This document shows, piece after piece, positions 47,035-55,893 of a DNA stretch of 64,000 nt; position 1 is the first letter of the stretch; each line of letters starts with the position of its first letter. Below the pieces are notes generated by a model that was given only the letters and a program-made list of their open reading frames with translations, was not told the DNA's origin and searched no databases. The position numbers and the translations under genes were made by a program. Location of the stretch: assembly GCA_018780145.1 (NCBI GenBank), contig JADMKA010000032.1, positions 20,014 through 84,013 on the forward strand, in the 5' to 3' direction. The stretch is from Vitreoscilla sp. (GTDB lineage: Bacteria; Pseudomonadota; Gammaproteobacteria; Burkholderiales; Burkholderiaceae_C).

Positions 47035-48051
47035 ATGACCCATCGCCTTGCCCCCACCGCCCTGCGCGCCACCGCCCTGGCCACCCTCTGCATGCTGGCG
47101 GGTGGTGCCCACGCCGCCGGCGAGGTGGTGATCGGCCTGATCACCAAGACCGAGACCAACCCCTTCTTCGTGAAGATGAAGGAAGGCGCCACGGCTGCCG
47201 CCACCGCCAAGGGCGCCAAGCTGCTCTCCGGCGCGGGCAAGACCGACGGCGACAACGCCGGCCAGGTGACCGCGATGGAGAACATGATCGCCGCCGGTGC
47301 CAAGACCATCCTGATCACGCCCAGCGACTCCAAGGCCATCATCCCGGCCATCAAGAAGGCCCGCGACAAGGGCGTGATGGTCATCGCGCTGGACAGCCCG
47401 ACCGACCCGGTCGAAGGCACCGACGCGCTGTTCGCCACCGACAACTACAAGGCCGGCGTGCTGATCGGCCAATACGCCAAGGCCTCGCTGGCCGGCAAGC
47501 CGGTGAAGATCGCCACGCTGGATCTGTTCCCCGGCCACCCGGTCGGTGCCCAGCGCCACAACGGCTTCCTGCAGGGCTACGGCCTGCCAAGCCTGGACGC
47601 CAAGAGCAACGAACTGGCCAAGCCGGCCGAGGTGGTCTGCATGGCCGACAGCTTCGGCGACCGCGCCAAGGGTCAGACGGCGATGGAGAACTGCCTGCAG
47701 AAGAACCCTGACATCAACCTCGTCTACACCATCAACGAGCCGGCCGCGGCGGGCGCCTTCAACGCGCTGCAGAAGGCCGGCAAGGACAAGAACGTGCTGA
47801 TCGTCTCGGTCGACGGCGGCTGCGACGGCGTCAAGGACGTGGCGGCCGGCAAGATCGCCGCCACCTCGCAGCAGTACCCGCTGAAGATGGCGGCGATGGG
47901 CGTGGACGCCGGCATCGAGTACGCCAAGAGCGGCAAGAAGGTCGCCGGCTACACCGACACCGGCGTGACCCTGATCGCCAACAAGGCGGTGGCCGGCGTC
48001 GACAGCAAGGACACCAAGACCGGCATGGACCTTTGCTGGGGCAAGAAATAA
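47035..48051 (+). CDS. frcB: Sugar ABC transporter substrate-binding protein (fructose/ribose type)
   Basis: Periplasmic binding protein of 338 residues with a Sec signal peptide cleaved after about residue 27 (GGAHA-AGE). The mature protein is a type I periplasmic-binding fold: VIGLITKTETNPFFVKMKEG, MENMIAAGAKTILITPSDS, VMVIALDSPTDP, and IVSVDGGCDGVKDVAAGKIAATSQQYP. It belongs to the ribose/fructose class (RbsB, FrcB). The divergent fructokinase suggests fructose. AGGAG precedes the ATG. The permease and ATPase follow. Confidence 0.88.
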   Translation: MTHRLAPTALRATALATLCMLAGGAHAAGEVVIGLITKTETNPFFVKMKEGATAAATAKGAKLLSGAGKTDGDNAGQVTAMENMIAAGAKTILITPSDSKAIIPAIKKARDKGVMVIALDSPTDPVEGTDALFATDNYKAGVLIGQYAKASLAGKPVKIATLDLFPGHPVGAQRHNGFLQGYGLPSLDAKSNELAKPAEVVCMADSFGDRAKGQTAMENCLQKNPDINLVYTINEPAAAGAFNALQKAGKDKNVLIVSVDGGCDGVKDVAAGKIAATSQQYPLKMAAMGVDAGIEYAKSGKKVAGYTDTGVTLIANKAVAGVDSKDTKTGMDLCWGKK

Positions 48052-48060
48052 GTGGAGCCC

Positions 48061-48120
48061 CCGCCCGCTGAAACAGCGGGCGACCCCCCGAGGGGGTGCG
48101 CCGCGCGCTGGCCGGCGCGC
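48061..48120. repeat. Three consecutive GC hairpins between binding protein and permease
   Basis: The spacer holds CGCCCGCTG-AAA-CAGCGGGCG (48062-48082), CCCCCCGAGGGGG (48084-48096) and GCGCGCTGGCCGGCGCGC (48103-48120). This type of element is common between genes in Burkholderiales. Here it could stabilise the upstream mRNA and reduce read-through, giving more binding protein than permease. Confidence 0.65.
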
Positions 48121-48163
48121 GTCGCTACCCTTCGTTTTTCGGTCACGCCTTGAAAGTCACACC

Positions 48164-49123
48164 GTGAACGCCTTGAAAGACAAACTGCCGCCGATCGGCC
48201 AGCTCGGGCCCTTCATTGCCCTGGTCATCGCCTGTGCCATCTTCGGCACCACCACCGAGCGCTTCTTCAGCGGCGAGAACTTCTCGCTGATCCTGCAGCA
48301 GGTCATGGTGGTGGGCGTCATCGCCATCGGCCAGACGCTGATCATCCTGACCGCCGGCATCGACCTGTCCTGCGGCATGGTGATGGCGCTGGGCAGCATC
48401 GTGATGACCAAGCTGGCGGCCGACATGGGAATGCCGGCGCCGCTGGCCATCCTCTTCGGGGTGGCGGTGACCGCGCTGTTCGGCCTGATCAACGGCCTGC
48501 TGGTGACCCGCATCAAGCTGCCCCCGTTCATCGTCACGCTGGGCACCTTCAACATCGCCTTCGCGGTGACCCAGCTCTACTCCGGCGCGCAGACCGTGAC
48601 CGAGGTGCCGCCGCTGATGACCTGGCTGGGCAACACCTTCGCCATCGGGGGCACCAACGTCGCCTACGGCACGGTGCTGATGATCCTGCTGTACCTGGGC
48701 GTGTGGTTCTGGCTGCGCGAGACCGCCGCCGGCCGCCATGTCTACGCCGTGGGCAACAACCCCGAGGCGACAAGGCTGGTGGGCATCCCGACCGAGCGGG
48801 TGATCCTCGGCGTCTACGTGCTGGCCGGCGTGTTCTACGGCATCGCCTCGCTGCTGGCCGTCTCGCGCACCGGGGTCGGTGACCCGAACGCCGGGCAGAC
48901 CGAGAACCTGGACGCCATCACCGCGGTGGTGCTGGGCGGCACCAGCCTGTTCGGCGGCCGCGGCGTGATCCTCGGCTCGCTGATCGGCGCCATCGTCGTC
49001 GGCGTGCTGCGCAATGGCCTGACGCTGATGGGCGTGTCGTCGGTCTACCAGGTGCTGATCACCGGCATCCTGGTCATCCTGGCCGTCGCCGTCGACCAAC
49101 TGTCTCGCAAGGGAGGGCGCTGA
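48164..49123 (+). CDS. frcC: Sugar ABC transporter permease (fructose/ribose type)
   Basis: Inner-membrane permease of 319 residues with about nine or ten hydrophobic helices. Signature residues are GQTLIILTAGIDLSCGMVMALGS, LLVTRIKLPPFIVTLGTF, ETAAGRHVYAVGNNPEATRLVGI (the EAA-like cytoplasmic loop that meets the ATPase) and LDAITAVVLGGTSLFGGRG. The start is a GTG at 48164 with a weak GAAAG upstream. It is followed one base later by the ATPase gene. Confidence 0.9.
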   Translation: MNALKDKLPPIGQLGPFIALVIACAIFGTTTERFFSGENFSLILQQVMVVGVIAIGQTLIILTAGIDLSCGMVMALGSIVMTKLAADMGMPAPLAILFGVAVTALFGLINGLLVTRIKLPPFIVTLGTFNIAFAVTQLYSGAQTVTEVPPLMTWLGNTFAIGGTNVAYGTVLMILLYLGVWFWLRETAAGRHVYAVGNNPEATRLVGIPTERVILGVYVLAGVFYGIASLLAVSRTGVGDPNAGQTENLDAITAVVLGGTSLFGGRGVILGSLIGAIVVGVLRNGLTLMGVSSVYQVLITGILVILAVAVDQLSRKGGR

Positions 49124-49124
49124 A

Positions 49125-49916
49125 ATGAGTTCCCATCGACTCGTGATGCAGGCCAAGGGCCTGGTCAAACGCTATGGCCAGGTCGTTGCCCTGGACGGTG
49201 CCGACTTCGAACTGCGCGCCGGCGAGATCCTGGCGGTGATCGGCGACAACGGCGCCGGCAAGTCCAGCCTGATCAAGGCCTTGTCGGGCGCCACCATCCC
49301 CGACGAAGGCGAGATCCAGCTCGACGGCAAGACCATCCACTTCAAGAGCCCGATGGACGCCCGCCGCGTCGGCATCGAGACGGTCTACCAAGATCTGGCC
49401 GTGGCGCCCGCCATGAGCATCGCCGAGAACCTGTTCCTCGGCCGCGAGCTGCGCCGCGAGGGCTTCCTGGGCAATGTGCTGCGGATGCTGGACAAGAAGA
49501 AGATGCTCGAGACCAGCATCGCCCGCATGAACGACCTGAAGGTCGGCATCCGCTCGATGACGCAGGCGGTGGAGACGCTCTCCGGCGGCCAGCGCCAGTG
49601 TGTAGCGGTGGCCCGCGCGGCGGCCTTCGCCGAGCACGTGGTGATCCTCGACGAGCCCACCGCCGCGCTGGGCGTGAAGGAGGGCAACATGGTGCTGGAG
49701 CTGATCCGCCGGGTGCGCGACAAGGGCCTGCCGGTGATCCTGATCTCGCACAACATGCCGCATGTGTTCGAGATCGCCGACCGCATCCACGTGGCCCGGC
49801 TGGGCCGGCGCGCTGCCATCCTCAACCCGAAGACGATCAGCATGAGCGACACGGTGGCCGTGATGACCGGGGCGATGCCACCCGACAAGATCCCTGCAGA
49901 GTGCCTTGCACACTGA
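49125..49916 (+). CDS. frcA: Sugar ABC transporter ATP-binding protein (single domain)
   Basis: Protein of 263 residues with one ATPase domain, as in FrcA and unlike the double-domain RbsA. Walker A is IGDNGAGKSSLIKALSG, the signature LSGGQRQCVAVARAAAF and Walker B VVILDEPTAALGVKEG, with the switch His in ILISHNMPHVFEIAD. The single-domain form supports a fructose-type importer. GGGAGG lies before the ATG within the permease end. Confidence 0.92.
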   Translation: MSSHRLVMQAKGLVKRYGQVVALDGADFELRAGEILAVIGDNGAGKSSLIKALSGATIPDEGEIQLDGKTIHFKSPMDARRVGIETVYQDLAVAPAMSIAENLFLGRELRREGFLGNVLRMLDKKKMLETSIARMNDLKVGIRSMTQAVETLSGGQRQCVAVARAAAFAEHVVILDEPTAALGVKEGNMVLELIRRVRDKGLPVILISHNMPHVFEIADRIHVARLGRRAAILNPKTISMSDTVAVMTGAMPPDKIPAECLAH

Positions 49917-49929
49917 ACATGAGGCCGAC

Positions 49930-50385
49930 ATGCTGAAGGGAATCGACCCCCTGCTCACCCCCGAGCTGCTGAAGGTGCTGGCCGAGATGGGGCACGGCGA
50001 CGAGATCGTCGTCGCCGACGCCAACTTCACGGCGGCCACGCTGGCGGCGGGCAAGCCGGTGATCCACCTGCCCGGCGCCGGCGTCGAGCGGGCGAGCCAG
50101 GCCGTGCTGTCGCTGCTGCCGCTGGACGCGGCGGTGGCGCAGCCGGTGGCCTTCATGCAGGTCAGCGAGTACCCGGCCGGCACGCTGAGTGCGCTGCAAC
50201 GCCGCATGCTCGACCAGCTTCAGCGCGGCGGCCATGCGCAGCCCGCGCAGTGCGAGGCCACCGAGCGTTTCGCGTTCTACGATCGGGTTCGTGACGCCTT
50301 CGCCATCGTGCTGACCGGCGAACAGCAGCCCTACGGCAACTTCCTGTACAAGAAGGGCGTCATCGGAGAAGCCCTTGTCCCCTGA
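49930..50385 (+). CDS. RbsD/FucU-family sugar mutarotase
   Basis: Protein of 151 residues. The conserved start LLTPELLKVLAEMGHGDEIVVADANFTA carries the catalytic His of RbsD/FucU proteins, and the end has GNFLYKKGVIGE. Such enzymes interconvert pyranose and furanose or alpha and beta sugar anomers after uptake. GAGG precedes the ATG. It lies 13 bases after the ATPase gene and overlaps the ROK gene by 11 bases, so it belongs to the uptake operon. FucU-like length (about 140-150) rather than RbsD. Confidence 0.88.
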   Translation: MLKGIDPLLTPELLKVLAEMGHGDEIVVADANFTAATLAAGKPVIHLPGAGVERASQAVLSLLPLDAAVAQPVAFMQVSEYPAGTLSALQRRMLDQLQRGGHAQPAQCEATERFAFYDRVRDAFAIVLTGEQQPYGNFLYKKGVIGEALVP

Positions 50386-51616
50386 AACCGCCCCCGCCCC
50401 ACCCACCGAGGGCTCCCGCCTGCGCCCGCGCGGCTCCAGCCAGGGCGGCCTGCGCCAGTACAACGAACGCGTCATCCTGCAGGCCATCCGCCTGCATGGC
50501 GCACTGCCCAGTGCCGATCTGGCGCGCCTGACCCACCTGACCGCCCAGACCGTCTCGCTGATCACCAAGCGGCTCATCGACGACGGCCTGCTGCTCAAGG
50601 GCACACCACAGCGCGGAAAGGTCGGCCAGCCCTCGGTGCCCTTGTCGCTGAACCCGGATGGGGCCTATTCGATTGGCGTCAAGGTCGGCCGGCGCGGGCT
50701 GGACGTGCTGCTGATCGATTTCGAGGGCCGGGTCCGCGAACGATCCTCACGCGACTACGCCTTCCCCGACCCCCAGCTGGTGCTGACCGAGATCACCCTG
50801 CGTGTGCAAGGCCTCATGCGGCGCCTGGGCGACACCGCCCGCGAACGCGTGCAGGGCGTGGGCGTGGCCGCCCCGTTGTCGATGGGCGGGTGGCAGTCGC
50901 TGCTGGGCTTCCCGGACACCCTGGCCGAGGCCTGGACCCGCACCGACCTGCGTGGCGAGATCGAGCGCCAGACCGGCCTGCCGGTCGACCTGCTGAAGGA
51001 CACCGCCGCCGCCTGCGTGGCCGAGCTGGTGGCCGGGCGTGGGCGCAGCGTGAAGAGCTTCCTCTATGTGTTCGTCGACACCTTCATCGGCGGCGGCCTG
51101 GTGATCGACAGCCACCTGCGCGCCGGCCTGCACGGCAATGCCGGCGCCATCGGCTCGCTGCCACTGGGCCTGGCCTCGGCGGGCAGCAGTGCCCCGCCGC
51201 CACAACTGCTCAGCGTGGCCTCGCTGCTGAACCTGGAGGCCCGCTACCGCGAGGCCGGCCTGGAGCCCATGGCCAGCGGCGACGAGCGCGCGCTGGAGAT
51301 GCCGTGGCGGCCACACACCCAGGCCTGGATGCACGAGGCCGCCGCCGCCATCGCCCTGGCCACCAACAGCGCTGCCTGCCTGCTGGATCTGGACGGCGTG
51401 ATCGTCGATGGCAACTTCGCCCGCCCGGTGCTCACCGCTTTGCAGCGCGAGATCGAAACCGCGCTGGCGCGCTACAGCTGGGAGGGGGTGGTGCGGCCCG
51501 AGTTGATGCCCGGCACCATCGGCTCCGACGCGCGCGCCATCGGCGGCGCGCTGTTGCCGCTGTACGCCAACTTCGCGCCCGACCGCGACCTGTTCCTGAA
51601 GGTCGCAGAGAGCTGA
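50375..51616 (+). CDS. ROK-family transcriptional repressor
   Basis: Protein of 413 residues. The N-terminal winged helix-turn-helix is LRQYNERVILQAIRLHGALP followed by SADLARLTHLTAQTVSLITKRLIDDGLL. The C-terminal ROK sugar-kinase-like domain starts YSIGVKVGRRGLDVLLIDFEGRV and has LKDTAAACVAELVAGRG and LLDLDGVIVDGNF. The zinc-binding CxCGxxxC cluster of typical ROK kinases is replaced by an Ala/Gly-rich stretch with no Cys. It starts at a TTG with GGAG upstream and overlaps fucU. It probably represses this operon and the divergent fructokinase. Confidence 0.9.
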   Translation: MSPETAPAPPTEGSRLRPRGSSQGGLRQYNERVILQAIRLHGALPSADLARLTHLTAQTVSLITKRLIDDGLLLKGTPQRGKVGQPSVPLSLNPDGAYSIGVKVGRRGLDVLLIDFEGRVRERSSRDYAFPDPQLVLTEITLRVQGLMRRLGDTARERVQGVGVAAPLSMGGWQSLLGFPDTLAEAWTRTDLRGEIERQTGLPVDLLKDTAAACVAELVAGRGRSVKSFLYVFVDTFIGGGLVIDSHLRAGLHGNAGAIGSLPLGLASAGSSAPPPQLLSVASLLNLEARYREAGLEPMASGDERALEMPWRPHTQAWMHEAAAAIALATNSAACLLDLDGVIVDGNFARPVLTALQREIETALARYSWEGVVRPELMPGTIGSDARAIGGALLPLYANFAPDRDLFLKVAES

Positions 51617-51622
51617 GTATTC

Positions 51623-52201
51623 GTGTCCGTCGCGACCGTGCCGATCGAACTCGAGACCCCGCGCCTGCGCTTGCGCCGCTGGCGCGCGAGCGACCGCGAG
51701 CCGTTCGCCGCGCTGAACCTGGACCCGCTCGTCATGGAGCACTTCCCGGCGCCCTTCCCGCGGGCGCGCAGCGACGCGTCCATCGACGCCTGGACCGCGG
51801 ATTTCACCGAGCGCGGCTGGAGCAACTGGGCCGTCGAGCGGCGTGACACGGGCGAGTTCATCGGCTTCACCGGCCTGAGCATCCCGCAACGCCAGTTCAG
51901 CTTCTCGCCCTGCGTGGAGATCGGTTGGCGCCTGGCCCACGCCCACTGGGGCCAGGGCTTCGCCACCGAGGCGGCACGTGCGGCGCTGTCCGCCGGCTTC
52001 GAGCGCATCGGGCTGAACGAGATCGTCTCGATGACGGCGCTCACCAACCTGCGCTCGCAGGCCGTGATGCGGCGCATCGGGCTGGCCGACGCGCAACTCA
52101 CCTTCGATCACCCGGGCGTGCCCGAGGGCCACCCGGTGCGGCCGCACTGCCTTTATCGGCTCACCGCTGCGCAGTGGCGGGCGCGGCCCGGCGTCGCCTG
52201 A
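51623..52201 (+). CDS. GNAT-family N-acetyltransferase (RimJ/RimL-like)
   Basis: Protein of 192 residues starting at a GTG. The pattern ELETPRLRLRRWRASDREPFAALN at the start, the acetyl-CoA loop WRLAHAHWGQGFATEAARAAL (Q/RxxGxG/A form) near 105, and NLRSQAVMRRIGL near 145 are typical of the RimJ/RimL group. It would transfer acetyl to a small molecule or protein N-terminus; the substrate is unknown. It lies six bases after the ROK gene and may be cotranscribed. Confidence 0.88.
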   Translation: MSVATVPIELETPRLRLRRWRASDREPFAALNLDPLVMEHFPAPFPRARSDASIDAWTADFTERGWSNWAVERRDTGEFIGFTGLSIPQRQFSFSPCVEIGWRLAHAHWGQGFATEAARAALSAGFERIGLNEIVSMTALTNLRSQAVMRRIGLADAQLTFDHPGVPEGHPVRPHCLYRLTAAQWRARPGVA

Positions 52202-52208
52202 TGCGACA

Positions 52209-53399
52209 TCACTTGGTGCGAATTCGGTACAGCGTGCCCAAGCCGCCGGCGCCGTCCGCCCCGGTACTGCCATGGAACTCGCCGTCGGCCAGCTCCACCA
52301 GCCCGGCAAGCGGATGCCGGCCATCGAGGCCGTCCGGGTTGAACTTGTGCAGCAGCGTGTAGCGGCCGCCCAGGCTGATCCGGTAGACAACGCCGCCGTC
52401 GTGTATGCCGCCGCCTGCGGTGACGCCGTAGAACTGGCCGTCGCGGCCCAGGTGCAAGCCACCGACCGGCCGGTGGCCGCCATGCCGGGGGTCGAAATCG
52501 TGGAACAAACTGAACTCGCCATCGCGGCTCAGGCGGAACAGCATGCCATGCTGGGTGGCGTCGCCGCCGGTGGTCGTGCTGCCGTAGAGCATGCCGTCCG
52601 GGCCCTCGACCAGGACCGACGGGTGGTGGCCGCCCTTGGGCCGCCTCCAGCCAAAAGCGTGCAACACCTTCACGAACCCGCCCGTGTGCATGGCGAATGC
52701 CGTGCCCAGGCGGTTGCGCCCTCCCGCGTAGGTCGTTCCGTAAAGCCGGCCGTCACTGCCCTGGATCAGCGCGGTGACGGGGTAGGCGCCATCGGCGTTG
52801 TCGAACGAATGGACGATGCCGTGTGCCCAACCAAGGGTGATGCGGAACACGCTGCCGAAGCCGAAGGCGCCGCCCTGCCGGGTGGTGCCGTACAGGTGGC
52901 CGTCGCTGGCCTGCAGCAGGCCCGCCATCGGCGTCCAACCGTCGATGCCGTCCGCCTGGAACGAGTGCAGCAGCGTCACCTCGCCGTCGGGGCGCATGCG
53001 GAACACGGTGCCCAGGCCGTGCAGGCCTCCGGCGGCCGTGGTGCCGTAGAAGTTCCCGTCGGCGCCCTGGATCAGGCCGTTGGGATGGCTGCCGTCGCCG
53101 GCATCGCCGAAGTCATGCAGCACGGCCAGCTGCCCGCCGGGCGTGAGCCGGAATGCCGTGCCGCCGGCGTGGGCGCCCGAGTTGCGCGCGGTCCCGTACA
53201 GCCGGCCGTCAGTCCCCACGGTCAGCGCGGCGTCGACCGAACTGCCGTCCGCCTCGGCGAGCGCATGCGTCACCTTGAAGGCGGCCGCGCCCGTGGCCCC
53301 GTGAACCGGTTCGGAGCGGGCGCCCAGGGGGGCCCACAAGGCCATGCCGGCGCAGGCCAGCAGGGGGAGGGTCCAGCGGAAACGGGGTAACCAGCGCAT
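52209..53399 (-). CDS. Exported GloVer-repeat protein
   Basis: Protein of 396 residues with a signal peptide (MRWLPRFRWTLPLLACAGMA, cleavage near residue 29). It consists of about seven tandem repeats of 48-52 residues of the form LYGTTxxGGxxGxGTVFRxxxxGxxxxLHxFxxxDGxxP, known as the GloVer repeat. The repeats probably close into a beta-propeller. It lacks any recognised C-terminal anchor. Function unknown, probably surface or periplasmic binding. It is convergent with the GNAT gene, with seven bases between. The 124 bases between its start and the ubiH-type stop are empty. Confidence 0.88.
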   Translation of the reverse strand: MRWLPRFRWTLPLLACAGMALWAPLGARSEPVHGATGAAAFKVTHALAEADGSSVDAALTVGTDGRLYGTARNSGAHAGGTAFRLTPGGQLAVLHDFGDAGDGSHPNGLIQGADGNFYGTTAAGGLHGLGTVFRMRPDGEVTLLHSFQADGIDGWTPMAGLLQASDGHLYGTTRQGGAFGFGSVFRITLGWAHGIVHSFDNADGAYPVTALIQGSDGRLYGTTYAGGRNRLGTAFAMHTGGFVKVLHAFGWRRPKGGHHPSVLVEGPDGMLYGSTTTGGDATQHGMLFRLSRDGEFSLFHDFDPRHGGHRPVGGLHLGRDGQFYGVTAGGGIHDGGVVYRISLGGRYTLLHKFNPDGLDGRHPLAGLVELADGEFHGSTGADGAGGLGTLYRIRTK

Positions 53400-53523
53400 G
53401 CCGTGCTCACTTTCGTGGCCGGGCAGCGGACAGCGGGCTTGCCGTCCGTGCAGCCCGAGCGGGCCACCTTAGTCGCCCGGGCGCCGGTGCGGATTGACCC
53501 AGCTCAAGCCAGCACGGGCCGCC

Positions 53524-54750
53524 TCAGCGCCGCCCGAACATCATCTGCCTCGCCAGCGCGGACTTGACCGGCGGCAGCGTCTGCAGCGTGGCCAGCCCCA
53601 ACCCGCGCACCGCCGCCAGCCCGGGCCACTGCCAGGTGAAGCTGCGTGCCAGGAAGTCGGTCGCGGCGATCATGCTCCAGCGGTCCGGCGCGCGGCTCCA
53701 CTCCACGCGGCGCAGCGCGGCATCCAGGTCGCCCGCTTCACGCAGGCTCTGCACCAGCACGAAGGCGTCGCGCAACCCGAGGTTCAGGCCCTGGCCGGCC
53801 ACCGGGTGCAGGGTCTGCGCCGCGTTGCCGATACGCACCTGCCGGCCCGAGACCAGCGTGCGCTCGGCATTCAGGCCCAGCGGGAAGCGCTTCAGCGGGC
53901 CGACCTCGCGCAGCGTGCCCGCGGCCTGCGGCAGCAGGGTGGCCAGCACGCTGCGGCGCTGCGTGTCGCTCAGCGGCTCGACCGGGTCGTCGTCGCTGGG
54001 GACGCACCACACCAGCGCAGCACGGCGCTCGCCGGGCGCATCGGCCGGGCCGGCCTTCAAGGGCAGCAGGGCCACCGGCCCGTGGCGCGTGAAACGCTCG
54101 AACGCGGTGCCGGGCTCGGCCAGCGCCGACAAGGTCACGCTGCCCACCCATGCCGTCTGCCGGTAGTCGTGCGTCAGGCCCTTCTTCGCCTGGTCGGCGA
54201 AGACGCCACCCTCGGCGATCACCGCCAGGTCGAAGGGCTCGGCGATGCCGGCGTCGATCTCCACGCCGCCAGCCACCGGCTTCACCGCGGCCACCGGGCT
54301 GCCCAGGCGGAAGCGGCATCGCTGCGGTGCGGCCGCGCACTCGGCCTCCCAGGCCCGCTGCATCGGCGCGACGATCTGGCCGTAGCGCAGCACGGCACCC
54401 AGCTGCGGCACGGCCTCGTCGGCCGCGCGGATGGTCAGCTCCGGGCGCAGCGGCACGCCCGTCAGCGTGGGCGGCGCCTGCGAGACATGCACCTGCAGGA
54501 TCGCTTGCGCATCGTCGGCCGGCCAGACCTCCAGCCGCTGCAGCAGCTGCACGCTGCCCAGGCTGAGCGCCAGGGTGCGCGGGTCGCCGGCCACATCCCT
54601 CTCCGCCGGGCGGGCGTCGAACACGGTCACCTGCGCCTGGGGCCAGAGCCTGGCCGCGTACAGCGCCAGCGCCAGGCCGACCGGGCCGGCGCCGATCACC
54701 GCCAGGCGCACGGGCGTTGTCTCTGGGGAAGCTGCGATGGGTGAGGTCAT
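53524..54750 (-). CDS. UbiH/COQ6-family FAD-dependent hydroxylase
   Basis: Protein of 408 residues of the ubiquinone-biosynthesis hydroxylase family. It has the FAD motif LAVIGAGPVGLALALYAARL at the start, DPRTLALSLGSVQLLQRL near 60 and the second FAD-binding signature RIGNAAQTLHPVAGQGLNLGLRD near 300. In the latter the usual GDAAH is GNAAQ, as often seen in beta-proteobacterial UbiH. It probably hydroxylates a ubiquinone precursor at the membrane. The start at 54750 was chosen; the open frame extends much further upstream, but only antisense to other genes. Confidence 0.88.
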   Translation of the reverse strand: MTSPIAASPETTPVRLAVIGAGPVGLALALYAARLWPQAQVTVFDARPAERDVAGDPRTLALSLGSVQLLQRLEVWPADDAQAILQVHVSQAPPTLTGVPLRPELTIRAADEAVPQLGAVLRYGQIVAPMQRAWEAECAAAPQRCRFRLGSPVAAVKPVAGGVEIDAGIAEPFDLAVIAEGGVFADQAKKGLTHDYRQTAWVGSVTLSALAEPGTAFERFTRHGPVALLPLKAGPADAPGERRAALVWCVPSDDDPVEPLSDTQRRSVLATLLPQAAGTLREVGPLKRFPLGLNAERTLVSGRQVRIGNAAQTLHPVAGQGLNLGLRDAFVLVQSLREAGDLDAALRRVEWSRAPDRWSMIAATDFLARSFTWQWPGLAAVRGLGLATLQTLPPVKSALARQMMFGRR

Positions 54751-54831
54751 GGGTTGCCAGGGAGTGAGGGGTGCCGCGCGTATTATTCGCCGCACCGGCA
54801 ACCAGCCGGCCACATCCGGGAGCACACCACC

Positions 54832-55878
54832 ATGGGCCTGATGGATTTCATCAAGAAACAGTTCATCGACATCCTCGAATGGACCGAGTCCGGCGACGGC
54901 ACGTTGGCCTGGCGCTACCCCATGGCCGACAACGAGATCCAGTATGGCGGCTCGCTGACCGTGCGCGAAAGCCAGCTGGCGCTGTTCGTCAACGAGGGCC
55001 AGGTGGCGGATGTGTTCGGCCCCGGCATGCACAAGCTGACGACGCAGACGCTGCCCATCCTCACCTACCTGAAGAACTGGGACAAGCTCTTCGAGAGCCC
55101 GTTCAAGAGCGATGTCTACTTCTTCAGCACCCGCCAGCAGGTGGACCAGCGCTGGGGCACCAGCCAGCCCATCACCATCCGCGACAAGGATTTCGGCGCC
55201 GTGCGGCTGCGTGCCTTCGGCAACTATGCCTACCGGGTGGCCGACCCGAAGAAGTTCCACACCGAGATCTCGGGCACGCGCGATCGCTACACGGTGGAGG
55301 ACATCGACGGCCAGTTGCGCGGGATGATGCTGCAGCACATCAGCGACGCGGTCGCTGCCAGCGGCATCCCCTTCCTGGACCTGGCGGCCAACCAGGTCGA
55401 GTTCGCGCAGCAGCTGAAGGCGGCCACCGAGACCTCGTTCGACGCGATCGGCCTGAAGCTCGAAAGCGTCACCGTGCAAAGCGTGTCGCTGCCCGAGGAG
55501 CTGCAGAAGGTGCTCGACCAGAAGATCGGCATGGGCATGGTCGGCAACAACTTGGGCCAGTTCATGCAGTACCAGACGGCGCAGGCCATCCCCAAGCTGG
55601 CCGAGGGCGTGGGCCAGGGCGGCGGTGGCGTGGCCGGCGACGCGTTGGGCCTGGGCGCTGGCGTCGCCATGGGCCAGATGCTGGCGCAGCAACTCAGCCA
55701 GGGCCTGAACGCCGGCGCGGCCCAGATGCCGCCACCGGGCAGCGCCGCCGCGGCGCCGATGAAGGCCGACGAGGTGATGGCCACCATCGAGAAGCTGGCC
55801 GAGCTGAAGGCCAAGGGCATCCTCACCGACGAGGAGTTCAGCACCAAGAAGGGCGAGCTGCTGAAGAAGCTCGTCTGA
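54832..55878 (+). CDS. SPFH-domain protein with C-terminal SHOCT-like motif
   Basis: Protein of 348 residues. It begins MGLMDFIKKQFIDILEW, as in the cytosolic virion-core-like SPFH proteins. The SPFH body includes FVNEGQVADVFGPGMHKLTT, IRDKDFGAVRLRAFGNYAYRV and LESVTVQSVSLPEELQKVLDQ. A Gly/Ala/Gln-rich linker follows, then a SHOCT-type ending (ADEVMATIEKLAELKAKGIL, DEEFSTKKGELLKKL). It has no membrane helix and may associate with membrane as an oligomer. GGGAG precedes the ATG. It is the first gene of the cluster with the DUF4178-like and DUF350 proteins. Confidence 0.88.
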   Translation: MGLMDFIKKQFIDILEWTESGDGTLAWRYPMADNEIQYGGSLTVRESQLALFVNEGQVADVFGPGMHKLTTQTLPILTYLKNWDKLFESPFKSDVYFFSTRQQVDQRWGTSQPITIRDKDFGAVRLRAFGNYAYRVADPKKFHTEISGTRDRYTVEDIDGQLRGMMLQHISDAVAASGIPFLDLAANQVEFAQQLKAATETSFDAIGLKLESVTVQSVSLPEELQKVLDQKIGMGMVGNNLGQFMQYQTAQAIPKLAEGVGQGGGGVAGDALGLGAGVAMGQMLAQQLSQGLNAGAAQMPPPGSAAAAPMKADEVMATIEKLAELKAKGILTDEEFSTKKGELLKKLV

Positions 55879-55893
55879 ACACCGCCTGACAAC

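Noticed and set aside
54754..54786. Promoter TTGCCA / TATTAT before the SPFH gene
   Set aside because: The spacer would be 21 bases, too long for a convincing sigma-70 promoter; TATTAT alone is not enough.
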